Shown: positions 7,319 to 16,448, counted from the first letter of the stretch. The stretch is 45,553 nucleotides of DNA from Enterococcus_D entomosocium (GCF_030441895.1 NZ_JARJAS010000029.1); one strand, 5' to 3'. Translations and numbers: made by a program. The notes: generated by a model not told the origin, from the sequence alone.

Positions 7319-7521
7319 GTCCTCAATAGACACTAATAGCCATTGAAAGAAGGGCAGAATACTAGAGGGAGTATACGGCAATCTTAGATAAAATAGTAGA
7401 AGGAAGAGTGATTTTTTTCAAAAGTGAACAAAAATTTTTTAACCTATTGTTCAACTGAGCACATGACATTTTTCTTAATAAAAACCGAAACTTTTGTCCA
7501 CTTCTTTTCCTTAAAACCTCT

Positions 7522-7535
7522 TGAAAACGCTTAAT
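7522..7535 (+). promoter_or_regulatory. cre site upstream of adhE
   Basis: TGAAAACGCTTAAT matches the CcpA consensus TGWAARCGYTWNCW at 13 of 14 positions. It lies about 45 bases upstream of the -35 box, a position compatible with CcpA control of the fermentative enzyme. Confidence 0.65.
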
Positions 7536-7556
7536 TTAAAGGGAGTTTAATAAAAC

Positions 7557-7572
7557 TGTGAAAAAAATCACA
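7557..7572 (+). promoter_or_regulatory. Rex operator of adhE
   Basis: TGTGA-N6-TCACA (7557-7561 and 7568-7572) is a perfect inverted repeat matching the core of the Rex operator (TTGTGAA-N4-TTCACAA type). Rex is the NADH/NAD ratio sensor that commonly represses adhE in Firmicutes. The site lies just upstream of the -35 box. Confidence 0.8.
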
Positions 7573-7579
7573 AAAACTA

Positions 7580-7608
7580 TTTACAAACAAAAAAAGATGT
7601 TGTATGAT
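7580..7608 (+). promoter_or_regulatory. Promoter of adhE
   Basis: TTTACA (7580-7585) and TATGAT (7603-7608), 17 bases apart, lie 55 bases before the adhE start. Confidence 0.8.
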
Positions 7609-7663
7609 CTGTATGTGAAGTAGTTAACAAACAAAACTTGTTTAAAAACTAGGAGGACAAACA

Positions 7664-10255
7664 ATGGCTAAGACATTGGAAAAAGAAGTGACAATCGACG
7701 TACAAGCAATGATCGACGATTTAGCAACGAAGGCAAATGTGGCGTTAAAAGAAATGGAAAGCTTTGATCAAGAAAAAGTGGACCACATTGTTCATGAAAT
7801 GGCAATGGCAGCATTAGACAAACACATGCCTTTAGCTAAAATGGCAGTAGAAGAAACTGGCCGTGGTATCTATGAAGATAAAGCAATCAAAAACATGTAC
7901 GCTTCAGAATATATTTGGAACAGTATCAAACATGACAAAACAGTCGGCGTGATCAATGAAGACAAACAAAAAGGCTTGATCGAAATCGCTGAACCAGTTG
8001 GTGTCGTTTGTGGGGTAACACCAACAACCAACCCAACATCTACAACGATCTTTAAAGCAATGATCGCTTTGAAAACACGTAACCCGATCGTTTTTGCTTT
8101 CCACCCATCTGCACAAAAATGTTCAGCAGAAGCTGCACGTATCGTTCGTGATGCAGCCATCGCTGCTGGAGCACCTGAAAACTGTGTGCAATGGATCGAA
8201 CATCCATCAATCGAAGCGACTGGCTTATTGATGAACCACCCAGGAATTGCGATCGTATTAGCAACTGGTGGGGCTGGCATGGTCAAAGCAGCATACTCAA
8301 CTGGTAAACCTGCATTAGGTGTTGGACCAGGGAACGTACCTGCGTATATCGAAAAAACAGCGAAAGTGAAACGAGCAGTCAATGACTTGATCGTATCAAA
8401 AACCTTTGATAACGGAATGATCTGTGCCTCTGAACAAGCAGTGATCGTTGATAAAGAAGTCTATGCCTCTGTGAAAGCAGAATTTGAAGCACATCAAGTA
8501 TACGTTGTAAAAGCAAAAGAATTACAAAAACTTGAAGATGCCGTGATGAACGAAGGGAAATATGCCGTAAATCCAGCAATCGTTGGTCATTCAGCAATGG
8601 ATATCGCGAAATTAGCAGGCATCAACGTACCAGAAGGAACAAAATTATTGATCGCTGAACTTGACGGTGTCGGTGCTGATTACCCACTATCAAGAGAAAA
8701 ACTTTCTCCAGTTTTAGCAATGATCAAAGCAAACAACACAGAAGACGCGTTCGAAAAATGTGAAGCAATGCTTGATTTAGGCGGATTAGGCCATACAGCG
8801 GTGATCCACACTGAAAATGAAGACTTGCAATTAGCCTTCGGCCTACGCATGAAAGCTTGCCGTATCTTAGTTAATACACCATCTGCAGAAGGTGGTATCG
8901 GAAATATCTACAACGAAATGATTCCATCATTGACACTTGGTTGTGGTTCATACGGGAAAAACTCTGTATCACGAAATGTTTCTGCCGTGAACTTGATCAA
9001 CGTGAAAACTGTAGCGAAACGGAGAAATAATATGCAATGGTTTAAATTGCCACCAAAAATCTTCTTTGAAAAGAACTCTCTAATGTACTTGGAGAAAATG
9101 GAAAACGTTGAACGTGTCATGATCGTTTGTGACCCTGGTATGGTTCAATTCGGCTATTGCGATACGGTTCGTGAAGTACTTGCTCGTCGTAAAAATGACG
9201 TGAAAATCGAAGTCTTCTCTGACGTAGAACCAAACCCATCAACAAACACCGTTTACGCTGGAACAAAAATGATGGTTGATTTCAAACCAGATACAGTGAT
9301 CGCCCTTGGTGGTGGATCAGCAATGGATGCTGCCAAAGGCATGTGGATGTTCTATGAGCACCCAGATACTTCATTCTTCGGCGCGAAACAAAAATTCTTA
9401 GATATCCGTAAACGGACATACAAGATCGACAAACCAGAAAAAACGCAATTCGTTTGTATCCCAACAACGTCTGGTACTGGTTCTGAAGTAACACCATTTG
9501 CGGTTATCACTGACAGTGAAACACACGTGAAGTACCCATTAGCTGATTACGCATTGACACCAGATGTAGCAATCGTTGACCCTCAATTCGTAATGTCAGT
9601 ACCTGCGTCTGTTACAGCAGACACTGGAATGGACGTTTTGACTCATGCGATCGAATCTTATGTGTCAGTAATGGCATCTGATTACACTCGTGGATTGAGC
9701 TTACAAGCAATCAAGTTAGTCTTTGACTACTTAGAAAAATCAGTGAAAACACCTGATATGGAATCTCGCGAAAAAATGCATAATGCCTCAACAATGGCAG
9801 GTATGGCCTTCGCCAATGCATTCCTAGGTATTTGTCACTCTGTAGCTCACAAAATCGGTGGTGAATATGGTATTCCTCACGGACGTACAAATGCGATTCT
9901 TTTACCGCACATCATCCGTTACAATGCCAAAGACCCACAAAAACATGCAATGTTCCCTAAATATGACTTCTTCCGTGCTGATACAGATTACGCAGACATT
10001 GCGAAATTCTTAGGCCTTAAAGGCAAAACAACGGCTGAATTGGTTGAAGCATTGGCAACAGCTGTTTACGAATTAGGACAATCTGTTGGTATCGACATGA
10101 GCTTGAAAGCGCAAGGCGTCACTCAACAAACACTAGATACAACAGTTGATCGCATGGCTGAATTGGCTTACGAAGACCAATGTACAACAGCAAATCCAAA
10201 AGAACCACTAATCTCTGAATTGAAACAAATCATCGTTGATGCCTATAACGGCTAA
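7664..10255 (+). CDS. adhE: Bifunctional acetaldehyde-CoA/alcohol dehydrogenase AdhE
   Basis: Converts acetyl-CoA to ethanol through acetaldehyde with two NADH, regenerating NAD in mixed-acid fermentation; it typically forms spirosomes. The length of 863 residues is normal. The N-terminal aldehyde dehydrogenase domain (about 1-440) has GVTPTTNPTSTTIFKAM, GVGPGNVPAYIE and the catalytic Cys in NGMICASEQAVIVD. The C-terminal iron-dependent alcohol dehydrogenase domain (about 450-863) has ALGGGSAMDAAKGMW, PTTSGTGSEVTPFAVIT and the metal-binding His residues in GICHSVAHKIGGEYGIPHG. AGGAGG precedes the ATG by about seven bases. It is monocistronic with its own promoter, Rex site, cre and terminator, so expression should rise under anaerobic, high-NADH conditions. 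Confidence 0.98.
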   Translation: MAKTLEKEVTIDVQAMIDDLATKANVALKEMESFDQEKVDHIVHEMAMAALDKHMPLAKMAVEETGRGIYEDKAIKNMYASEYIWNSIKHDKTVGVINEDKQKGLIEIAEPVGVVCGVTPTTNPTSTTIFKAMIALKTRNPIVFAFHPSAQKCSAEAARIVRDAAIAAGAPENCVQWIEHPSIEATGLLMNHPGIAIVLATGGAGMVKAAYSTGKPALGVGPGNVPAYIEKTAKVKRAVNDLIVSKTFDNGMICASEQAVIVDKEVYASVKAEFEAHQVYVVKAKELQKLEDAVMNEGKYAVNPAIVGHSAMDIAKLAGINVPEGTKLLIAELDGVGADYPLSREKLSPVLAMIKANNTEDAFEKCEAMLDLGGLGHTAVIHTENEDLQLAFGLRMKACRILVNTPSAEGGIGNIYNEMIPSLTLGCGSYGKNSVSRNVSAVNLINVKTVAKRRNNMQWFKLPPKIFFEKNSLMYLEKMENVERVMIVCDPGMVQFGYCDTVREVLARRKNDVKIEVFSDVEPNPSTNTVYAGTKMMVDFKPDTVIALGGGSAMDAAKGMWMFYEHPDTSFFGAKQKFLDIRKRTYKIDKPEKTQFVCIPTTSGTGSEVTPFAVITDSETHVKYPLADYALTPDVAIVDPQFVMSVPASVTADTGMDVLTHAIESYVSVMASDYTRGLSLQAIKLVFDYLEKSVKTPDMESREKMHNASTMAGMAFANAFLGICHSVAHKIGGEYGIPHGRTNAILLPHIIRYNAKDPQKHAMFPKYDFFRADTDYADIAKFLGLKGKTTAELVEALATAVYELGQSVGIDMSLKAQGVTQQTLDTTVDRMAELAYEDQCTTANPKEPLISELKQIIVDAYNG

Positions 10256-10266
10256 ACAATGAATCA

Positions 10267-10310
10267 AGAACACCCTGCGGTATCTTAGCTGCCGCAGGGT
10301 GTTCTTTTGT
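10267..10310 (+). terminator. Terminator of adhE
   Basis: AGAACACCCTGCGG (10267-10280) pairs perfectly with CCGCAGGGTGTTCT (10292-10305), followed by a short T-rich stretch. Confidence 0.9.
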
Positions 10311-10404
10311 CGTCTCTTTTTTTGGAAAACAAGCTGGCAGTTGCCGCCTTTTTGCCCAGATCAGTTAAGAATGCGAAAAATAGCAAGTGAACATGGGGGA
10401 TCAT

Positions 10405-10440
10405 AAAAAAGGAGTGGATTTCTCCACTCCGTAAAAGTCT
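10405..10440 (-). terminator. Terminator of the arabinofuranosidase gene, IS-like sequence
   Basis: On the minus strand GGAGTGGA-GAAA-TCCACTCC (10430-10411) is followed by T6. The 36 bases from AGACTTTTA to the T-run are nearly identical to the hairpin just inside the IS3-family element at 33249-33284 and to the remnant at 36633-36667. It works as a terminator here but may have come from an IS end. Confidence 0.8.
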
Positions 10441-10498
10441 CGTTTTTTCAGGATGTCACCAAGGCTGCTGCTTTTTTTTGCTAAAACAGATACGCTCG

Positions 10499-12004
10499 TT
10501 ACTTGCTGACGTTTTTCTTCAAGCGTAGCATCTGGAAGCTTTGTTTTTCCAAGACGACACGCAAAATGCCGTCATTCAATTCCGCTGTTTTTCCATTGAC
10601 GGGCACAACGTTGTTCGGGGTTGCTTCGGTATTGACGGCATGCAAGTCTGGGTGGTGCAAGACTTGATGGGTAGCGATTTGCAATGAATCATATTGACGC
10701 AAGTCGCAAGTGAATTCATTGGCATCCTGCAAATCCTTATTTACTAAGAAAAAGGTTAAATAGTCATCTTCGTTTTCGATCGCAATGGCATCCACATAAG
10801 AAGCTTTCCCGTGGCTGCTATCGAAATCAGCTCCTCGAAGGATACTATGCAACACGTGACCGCGACCATAGTTGCTGATCATTTCATAAGGATAAAAAAT
10901 CGTTTGTTTCCAAGCGGCAGTATCGGAAGTCATGATCGGTGCGATCACGTTGACCAGCTGTGCCATGCAGGCGATTTTAACGCGATCTGCGTGATGAAGC
11001 ATCGTGATCATCATGCTTGCGACGAGTAACGCATCTTCAAAGTGATAGACGTCTTCTAATTGTGGTGGGTGTTGACTCCAAGGTTCAATTTTTTGATCCT
11101 GTTCATTTGAGTGATACCAGACGTTCCATTCGTCGAAGGAAATATTGATCGTCTTCTTGCTTCGGCGTTTGGCTTTCACCGCATCACAGATCGCTGCGAC
11201 TTGACTGATGAACTGATCCATTGCGACATTGCTTGCTAGATAATCTTGGCTATCGCCGTTACGGTTGCCATAATATTGGTGCATGGAAATGTAGTCGACT
11301 TGATCGTAACAATGACTTAATACTGTATCTTCCCACATGCCAAAGGTCGGCATCGTGAGAGAAGAACTACCACAAGCAACGGTTTCGATCGTTGGGTCCA
11401 CCAGACGCATCGCTTTGCCAGCTTCTTCTGCGAGACGGCCATATTCATCGGCTGTCTTATGTCCTTCTTGCCAAGGGCCGTCCATTTCATTGCCTAGACA
11501 CCAAAGTTTGATGTCATGAGGATCGGCCACCCCATGGGTACGACGGAGATCACTATAATAGCTGCCGCCTTTTAAATTGGTGTATTCGATCAAGTTTTTC
11601 GCTGCTTCGATTCCTCGTGTCCCAAGATTGATCGCCATCATCGGTGCCGTATTGACTTCTTTGGTCCAATCCATAAATTCGTTTAAGCCGAACTGATTGC
11701 TCTCGATCACCCGCCAGGCCAAATCGATTTTTGCTGGCCGTTGCTCTTTAGGTCCGACGCTATCTTCCCATTTATACCCAGAGACGAAGTTGCCTCCTGG
11801 GTAACGGACGATCGGCACATTCAACTGCTTGATCAAGGTAACGACATCTTGACGAAAGCCTTGCTCATCGGCAAAAGGACTTTCTGGTTGATAGATCCCT
11901 TCGTACACACAGCGCCCTAAGTGCTCCACAAAAGAGCCATAGATCCGTTCGTCGACTGGTGCCAAAATAAAGTGTTTGTCTAAATACATCGTAGTTTTCT
12001 TCAA
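10499..12004 (-). CDS. abfA: Alpha-L-arabinofuranosidase, glycoside hydrolase family 51
   Basis: Releases terminal arabinofuranosyl units from arabino-oligosaccharides of plant origin. About 501 residues, normal for intracellular GH51. The opening MKKTTMYLDKHF and RIYGSFVEHLGRCVYEGIY are family hallmarks. The acid/base Glu173 is in CLGNEMDGPWQ and the nucleophile Glu292 in ISFDEWNVWY, on a (beta/alpha)8 barrel. A C-terminal beta domain ends in ILRVVLEKQSFQMLRL. The start is taken as TTG at 12004 because AAAGGGG lies eight bases upstream and the family begins there; an ATG at 12031 gives nine extra residues. No signal peptide, so it acts on imported oligosaccharides. An AraC regulator is divergent and probably controls it. 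Confidence 0.95.
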   Translation of the reverse strand: MKKTTMYLDKHFILAPVDERIYGSFVEHLGRCVYEGIYQPESPFADEQGFRQDVVTLIKQLNVPIVRYPGGNFVSGYKWEDSVGPKEQRPAKIDLAWRVIESNQFGLNEFMDWTKEVNTAPMMAINLGTRGIEAAKNLIEYTNLKGGSYYSDLRRTHGVADPHDIKLWCLGNEMDGPWQEGHKTADEYGRLAEEAGKAMRLVDPTIETVACGSSSLTMPTFGMWEDTVLSHCYDQVDYISMHQYYGNRNGDSQDYLASNVAMDQFISQVAAICDAVKAKRRSKKTINISFDEWNVWYHSNEQDQKIEPWSQHPPQLEDVYHFEDALLVASMMITMLHHADRVKIACMAQLVNVIAPIMTSDTAAWKQTIFYPYEMISNYGRGHVLHSILRGADFDSSHGKASYVDAIAIENEDDYLTFFLVNKDLQDANEFTCDLRQYDSLQIATHQVLHHPDLHAVNTEATPNNVVPVNGKTAELNDGILRVVLEKQSFQMLRLKKNVSK

Positions 12005-12078
12005 TGTTGCAACCCCTTTCTTTTCTTTCATTGTAGCGATAGTCCATGAAAATAAACACTACATTCTGTCTTATTCTA

Positions 12079-12106
12079 TTGACGTTTTGTCCGTTTTCTT
12101 TATACT
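12079..12106 (+). promoter_or_regulatory. Promoter of the AraC-type regulator
   Basis: TTGACG (12079-12084) and TATACT (12101-12106) are spaced by 16 bases in the intergenic region shared with abfA. Confidence 0.65.
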
Positions 12107-12132
12107 AAAGGCAAGTAGGAAGGAGTGAGAAG

Positions 12133-12900
12133 TTGAACGTAACCTATTCAGGATTTCAAATGCACAATGCTGTTTCCGATCATATTTATCGCCCCTCTGG
12201 CTTAAAGCATTATCTTTTCGTGTTGACGTTGTCTCCAATGGTTTTCACTTTTGAAGATGGTCATCAAGAAACCAGTGAAAAAGGTAGCTGCATTCTTTTT
12301 CCTCCAACCGTCTATCAAGATTATCGTGGCAAAGAAGATTTTTTTAATAGCTTTGTTGAGTTTCAAACGGATCAGGTGATCGAAGAAACCTATGCGATCC
12401 CTTGCAACCAATTGTTCCAGCCGAAAAATATTCAACAAATCAACAAATTGATCCAAAAGATCAATCATGAATCCTTGTTGCCACAACGGCACACGGAAGA
12501 ATTGATTGCGGCGTATATGACAAATCTATTGGTCTTACTTGAACGCAATTTTGAAGAAAGCATCCCGCAACCACAAAATGAACACTATCAACTGTTTCAA
12601 GCGATGCGGTTGAAAATGTTAGTCAATTGCGAACAGCAATGGGATTTTTACCAGTTTAGCCGAGAGCTTTCCATCGGTAAAAGCCAATTCTACAAGCTCT
12701 ATCAACAGTTTTTTCATACCACGCCCAAAGAAGATTTATTGCAAGCTCGGTTTCAAAAGTTTTTTTATCTACGCAGCAACGAAACACTAACGATTCGAGA
12801 GGCGGCGTTTCAATCAGGGTTCCAAAACATCAACCATTTTAATCGGCTCTTTGCGAAGCGCTATGGCTGTGCACCCACAAAGTACCAACAGGAGCAATAG
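12133..12900 (+). CDS. AraC family transcriptional regulator
   Basis: A 255-residue regulator. Residues 1-150 form a cupin-like sensing domain (FTFEDGHQETSEKGSCILFPP). The last 95 or so residues form the double helix-turn-helix DNA-binding domain, with FSRELSIGKSQFYKLYQQFF for the first helix pair and TIREAAFQSGFQNINHFNRLFAKRYGCAPTKY for the second, which is the AraC/XylS signature. The start is TTG with AAGGAGTGA upstream. It is transcribed away from the GH51 gene, about 130 bases separating their starts, so it likely activates abfA in response to arabinose or an arabino-oligosaccharide. The ligand is inferred from the neighbour. Confidence 0.92.
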   Translation: MNVTYSGFQMHNAVSDHIYRPSGLKHYLFVLTLSPMVFTFEDGHQETSEKGSCILFPPTVYQDYRGKEDFFNSFVEFQTDQVIEETYAIPCNQLFQPKNIQQINKLIQKINHESLLPQRHTEELIAAYMTNLLVLLERNFEESIPQPQNEHYQLFQAMRLKMLVNCEQQWDFYQFSRELSIGKSQFYKLYQQFFHTTPKEDLLQARFQKFFYLRSNETLTIREAAFQSGFQNINHFNRLFAKRYGCAPTKYQQEQ

Positions 12901-12991
12901 TCAGGGGTGATTGGTAAAAACGCAGAAAAAAGTCCGACGAATTCTTGACGGATGAAAGAGAAAACGGGACAATGTCATTAGGAGGTGGCAT

Positions 12992-13477
12992 ATGGATATA
13001 GAAATGATCGTAAGCGAACTTTCTAAACGTTCAAGTGAATTGGAAGCGCTACAAAGAAAATTGAGTCAAAGCCAATTAATGAATAATGAAGCGGCACAAA
13101 CGTTCATTTTTGACTTAAAGGATTATTTAGATAGCTTAAAGCTCATAACAGATTTAGTACCGTCAGCGGCAACTACAACAGTGGAAGTTGACCAGTTGTC
13201 GTACGTCTTAGGTGAACAAAATCAAAGCATCCAGCAGCTGCTGGTTATTTTGGAAGAAGCCGAAGCAAATGACGACCAGCGCTTTTTCGGCAAAAGTGCG
13301 GGAGAAGTGCGGCGGATGATTGGCAGTCTGTCTGGGATCCTGGAACTAAACGGTCTGTTGCTACAAGACAATCGTGGCTTTCAGCAAGTCGTGAAGGAAA
13401 CTGAACCGCTTCAGGTGACTGAAACAAAGGAAGTCTCTGAGAAAAAAGGATTTCTCCAAAAGCTTTTCGGGAAATAA
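12992..13477 (+). CDS. Hypothetical protein, 161 residues, mostly helical
   Basis: Not recognised. The sequence is rich in Glu, Gln, Leu and Ser. It has long stretches likely to be helical or coiled coil (SELSKRSSELEALQRKLSQSQ; EQNQSIQQLLVILEEAEA). It ends with a short basic amphipathic tail, KKGFLQKLFGK, that could touch a membrane or nucleic acid. No signal peptide or membrane segment. AGGAGGTGG precedes the ATG at good spacing, and base composition matches the surrounding core genes, so the gene is probably real. It stands alone between the AraC gene and a GNAT gene. Confidence 0.75.
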   Translation: MDIEMIVSELSKRSSELEALQRKLSQSQLMNNEAAQTFIFDLKDYLDSLKLITDLVPSAATTTVEVDQLSYVLGEQNQSIQQLLVILEEAEANDDQRFFGKSAGEVRRMIGSLSGILELNGLLLQDNRGFQQVVKETEPLQVTETKEVSEKKGFLQKLFGK

Positions 13478-13514
13478 GCACTGATCGTCAATCAAAACAT
13501 GAATCACTTGTACC

Positions 13515-13550
13515 AAAAAAACGGCGCTTCACAATGCGTGAAGAACCGTT
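13515..13550 (-). terminator. Hairpin downstream of the 161-residue gene
   Basis: AACGG-CG-CTTCAC (13520-13532) pairs with GTGAAG-AA-CCGTT (13538-13550) around AATGC. The T-run is on the minus-strand side, so as a terminator it would work best leftward, although no minus-strand gene enters here. On the plus strand only TTT follows. Confidence 0.4.
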
Positions 13551-13590
13551 TAAGGAGACGACTTTCTTTAGGAGAAAGGGGTGTTTGAAG

Positions 13591-14133
13591 ATGGCAGAAA
13601 CAGTCACACTTCAACCGATTATGGAAGAAATGATTGCTGAACTTTGGTCGATCAGCTATGGACCAAAGGCAGATTTAGAATGGAAAAAATGGGACGGACC
13701 GTATTTCCAAGACCCCGTGTTGACGTGGGAAGAATTTCGAACGGGGTTTGGCGCTAGCTGTATCGACAACCCGTTACGTAAAGCGATCAGCTATCAAGGT
13801 AGAATCGTGGGGATCGCGACCGCTTATTGGGAAGACAATACCTTGCAGCAGTGGTTGGAATTCGGGATAGCCATCTATGATGCTTCCCTTTGGAATCAAG
13901 GCATTGGCAGCCAAGCAATTCGCCAGTGGATCAATGAGTTGTTTGAATCACAGCCTCATATCCAGCGTGTCGGGTACACCACGTGGTCGGGCAATCACCG
14001 CATGATGAAACTAGGAGAAAAGCTAGGGATGACCAAAGAAGCCCAGATCCGCAAAGTCCGTTTCTGGGAAGGCACCTATTATGATTCCATCAAGTATGGT
14101 ATCTTGCGAGAAGAATGGGCACAGCAGAAGTGA
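13591..14133 (+). CDS. GNAT family N-acetyltransferase
   Basis: A 180-residue acetyl-CoA-dependent acetyltransferase of the RimJ/RimL-like kind. The acetyl-CoA pyrophosphate-binding loop is visible as SLWNQGIGSQAIRQWI (Q-x-x-G-x-G/A-like). Upstream is the beta-4 strand LEFGIAIYD. RVGYTTWSGNHRMMKLGEKLGM is the typical C-terminal acceptor-side motif with the N-x-x-M-x-x-x-x-E-K-L-G-M pattern. The substrate cannot be read from sequence. The ATG at 13591 follows GGAGAAAGGGG; an in-frame TTG six bases earlier is possible. Single gene with its own terminator. Confidence 0.9.
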   Translation: MAETVTLQPIMEEMIAELWSISYGPKADLEWKKWDGPYFQDPVLTWEEFRTGFGASCIDNPLRKAISYQGRIVGIATAYWEDNTLQQWLEFGIAIYDASLWNQGIGSQAIRQWINELFESQPHIQRVGYTTWSGNHRMMKLGEKLGMTKEAQIRKVRFWEGTYYDSIKYGILREEWAQQK

Positions 14134-14139
14134 AGGTAG

Positions 14140-14178
14140 GGGATACGGCAGCCAATGTCGTATTCCTTTTTCTTTTTT
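14140..14178 (+). terminator. Terminator of the GNAT gene
   Basis: GGGATACG (14140-14147) pairs with CGTATTCC (14159-14166), followed by T-rich sequence. Confidence 0.8.
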
Positions 14179-14298
14179 ACAACAAATCAAAAAAATTTCT
14201 AGCATTACAGACAATAACCATGTACTATCTCTATGTAATACTTTATAATAATTCCAATGTACAGATTAGAAATATTTTAAAAAAGTCGGGAATAGCGT

Positions 14299-14327
14299 TT
14301 GAAGTTCATTCTCAATTAGTCTAAAAT
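14299..14327 (+). promoter_or_regulatory. Promoter of the suf operon
   Basis: TTGAAG (14299-14304) and TAAAAT (14322-14327) are spaced by 17 bases, 33 bases before the sufC start. Confidence 0.6.
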
Positions 14328-14359
14328 AGTGAGAAAGAAAAGATACTGGAGGGAAAGAA

Positions 14360-15133
14360 ATGTCAGTTTTAGAAATCAAAAATCTACACGTCCAAATCGA
14401 AGATAAAAAGATCTTAAAAGGCGTTGACCTAGTGTTAAAAACTGGAGAGATCCATGCCATCATGGGACCAAACGGTACAGGGAAATCAACCTTGTCCGCT
14501 GCCATCATGGGTAACCCGAATTATGAAGTGACAGAAGGGGAAATTTTGTTCGACGGCGAAAATGTCTTGGAAATGGAAGTGGATGAGCGGGCTCGTTTAG
14601 GTCTGTTCTTGGCGATGCAATACCCAAGTGAAATTCCAGGCATCACCAATGCGGAATTTATGCGGGCAGCGATCAATGCCAAACGTGACGAAGACGACAA
14701 AATCTCTGTCATGGATTTCTTGAAAAAATTAGATGAAAAAATGGATTTATTGAATATGCCAGAAGAAATGGCGGAACGCTATTTGAATGAAGGCTTCTCT
14801 GGTGGAGAAAAGAAACGAAATGAAATCTTACAATTGTTGATGCTAGAGCCAACCTTTGCGATTTTGGATGAGATCGATTCTGGTCTAGATATTGATGCCT
14901 TGAAAGTCGTAGCAAAAGGCGTCAATGAAATGCGCGGCGAAGGCTTTGGCGCTTTGATCATCACCCATTACCAACGTCTGTTAAACTACATCACACCAGA
15001 CGTGGTTCATATCATGATGGAAGGCCGTGTTGTGATGACCGGTTCGGCAGATTTAGCCAAACGCCTAGAAGCAGAAGGCTATGCTGGGATCAGTAAAGAG
15101 TTAGGGATCGACTACAAAGAAGAAGAAGCGTAA
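14360..15133 (+). CDS. sufC: Fe-S cluster assembly ATPase SufC
   Basis: ABC-type ATPase of the SufBCD scaffold complex, which powers iron-sulfur cluster assembly in the cytoplasm. 257 residues, with Walker A GPNGTGKST (36-44), the SufC-type signature FSGGEKKRNEILQ and Walker B FAILDEIDSGLD followed by the switch His in LIITHYQRLL. There is no membrane partner nearby, as expected for this soluble member of the family. GGAGGG lies upstream of the ATG. It is the first of five genes in the order C-D-S-U-B, the arrangement usual in Firmicutes. Confidence 0.98.
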   Translation: MSVLEIKNLHVQIEDKKILKGVDLVLKTGEIHAIMGPNGTGKSTLSAAIMGNPNYEVTEGEILFDGENVLEMEVDERARLGLFLAMQYPSEIPGITNAEFMRAAINAKRDEDDKISVMDFLKKLDEKMDLLNMPEEMAERYLNEGFSGGEKKRNEILQLLMLEPTFAILDEIDSGLDIDALKVVAKGVNEMRGEGFGALIITHYQRLLNYITPDVVHIMMEGRVVMTGSADLAKRLEAEGYAGISKELGIDYKEEEA

Positions 15134-15146
15134 GGAGGCAAGGTAA

Positions 15147-16448
15147 ATGGCAAAATTACAGGATTATCTTGAACAAGTCAACGTTTTTTCAGCGTTAAAA
15201 GAAGAGCCTGAATGGATGTTGGAATTACGCCAAGCAGCCCTTGCGAAAGTGGATGAACTTGCGTTTCCAAAAATCGAGCGGGTGCGTTACGAGCGTTGGC
15301 CATTGTTCAATATCGACGAACAAGCACTTGCTGGTGAGTACGCTTTGTCAGAAGAAGTGGCAGGCGCAGTTCCCGCCTTTGACGCGATGGATAACCATCC
15401 GACCCTCGTTCAGTTCGATGACACCACGATCTTTGAGCAATTACCGCAAGAGTTGATCGACAAAGGCGTGATCTTTACCGACTTGTTTACAGCAATGAAA
15501 GAAGTACCAGAGTTGGTCAATCAATACTACATGACCAAAGCAGTGCCAATGGACGAAGACAAAATGACCGCAGCACATGCGGCGTTTATGAATAGCGGCA
15601 TGTTCTTGTATGTACCAAAAAACGTGGTGATCGAAGAACCCCTTGAAGCGATTTTCTATCACAATGGCAATAGTCAAGCGCATTTCTTCAAACACATTTT
15701 GATCGTTGCTGATGAGCACAGTGAGTTCAGCTATTTGGAACGTTTCCAAACCAAAGGCGACCAAGCGAAAAAACTGTCAGGCAATATCGTAGTGGAAGTA
15801 ATTGCCAAAGCAGGCGCGAAGGTCAAATTCTCTGCGATTGATCAGCTAGGTGTCAACATTACTACGTACATGAATCGTCGCGGCTACGTATTACGAGATG
15901 CGATGGTAGATTGGGCGATCGGAGTCATGAATGACGGCGACGTCGTGGCAGACTTTGATTCTGATCTTGTAGGCGAAGGCGCGCATTCGGAAGTCAAAGC
16001 GGTCGCAATCAGTGCTGGACGCCAAACACAAGGGATCGATACCCGCGTAACCAACAAAGCACCGCATTCTATTGGTCATATCCTGCAACACGGTGTTATC
16101 AGAGAACGCGGCGTCTTAACCTTTAACGGTATCGGACACATTTTAAAAGGAGCCAAAGGGGCGGACGCGCAACAAGAAAGCCGAGTCTTAATGCTTTCTG
16201 ACCAGGCTCGTGGCGATGCTAACCCAATCCTTTTGATCGATGAGCACGAAGTAACAGCCGGACACGCAGCCAGTGTGGGACGGGTCGATCCAGAAGAAAT
16301 GTACTACTTGATGAGTCGTGGGTTGCGCAAAGCAGAAGCGGAACGTTTGGTGATTCGTGGTTTCTTAGGATCCGTCTTGACCGCGATCCCAGTCAAAGAA
16401 GTGCAACAAGAATTGGTTGCCGTTATCGAAGGGAAGTTGCTCGCATGA
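15147..16448 (+). CDS. sufD: Fe-S cluster assembly protein SufD
   Basis: Scaffold subunit that pairs with SufB and SufC. 433 residues with the SufBD beta-helix core: ILIVADEHSEFSYLERF, VTNKAPHSIGHILQHGVI and QESRVLMLSDQARGDANPILLIDEHEVTAGHAASVGR, ending in the conserved YYLMSRGLRKAEAERLVIRGF. The region is clearly paralogous to sufB further along the operon. It starts 13 bases after sufC with AAGGAGG. The last four bases overlap the sufS start (ATGA), implying translational coupling. Confidence 0.97.
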   Translation: MAKLQDYLEQVNVFSALKEEPEWMLELRQAALAKVDELAFPKIERVRYERWPLFNIDEQALAGEYALSEEVAGAVPAFDAMDNHPTLVQFDDTTIFEQLPQELIDKGVIFTDLFTAMKEVPELVNQYYMTKAVPMDEDKMTAAHAAFMNSGMFLYVPKNVVIEEPLEAIFYHNGNSQAHFFKHILIVADEHSEFSYLERFQTKGDQAKKLSGNIVVEVIAKAGAKVKFSAIDQLGVNITTYMNRRGYVLRDAMVDWAIGVMNDGDVVADFDSDLVGEGAHSEVKAVAISAGRQTQGIDTRVTNKAPHSIGHILQHGVIRERGVLTFNGIGHILKGAKGADAQQESRVLMLSDQARGDANPILLIDEHEVTAGHAASVGRVDPEEMYYLMSRGLRKAEAERLVIRGFLGSVLTAIPVKEVQQELVAVIEGKLLA

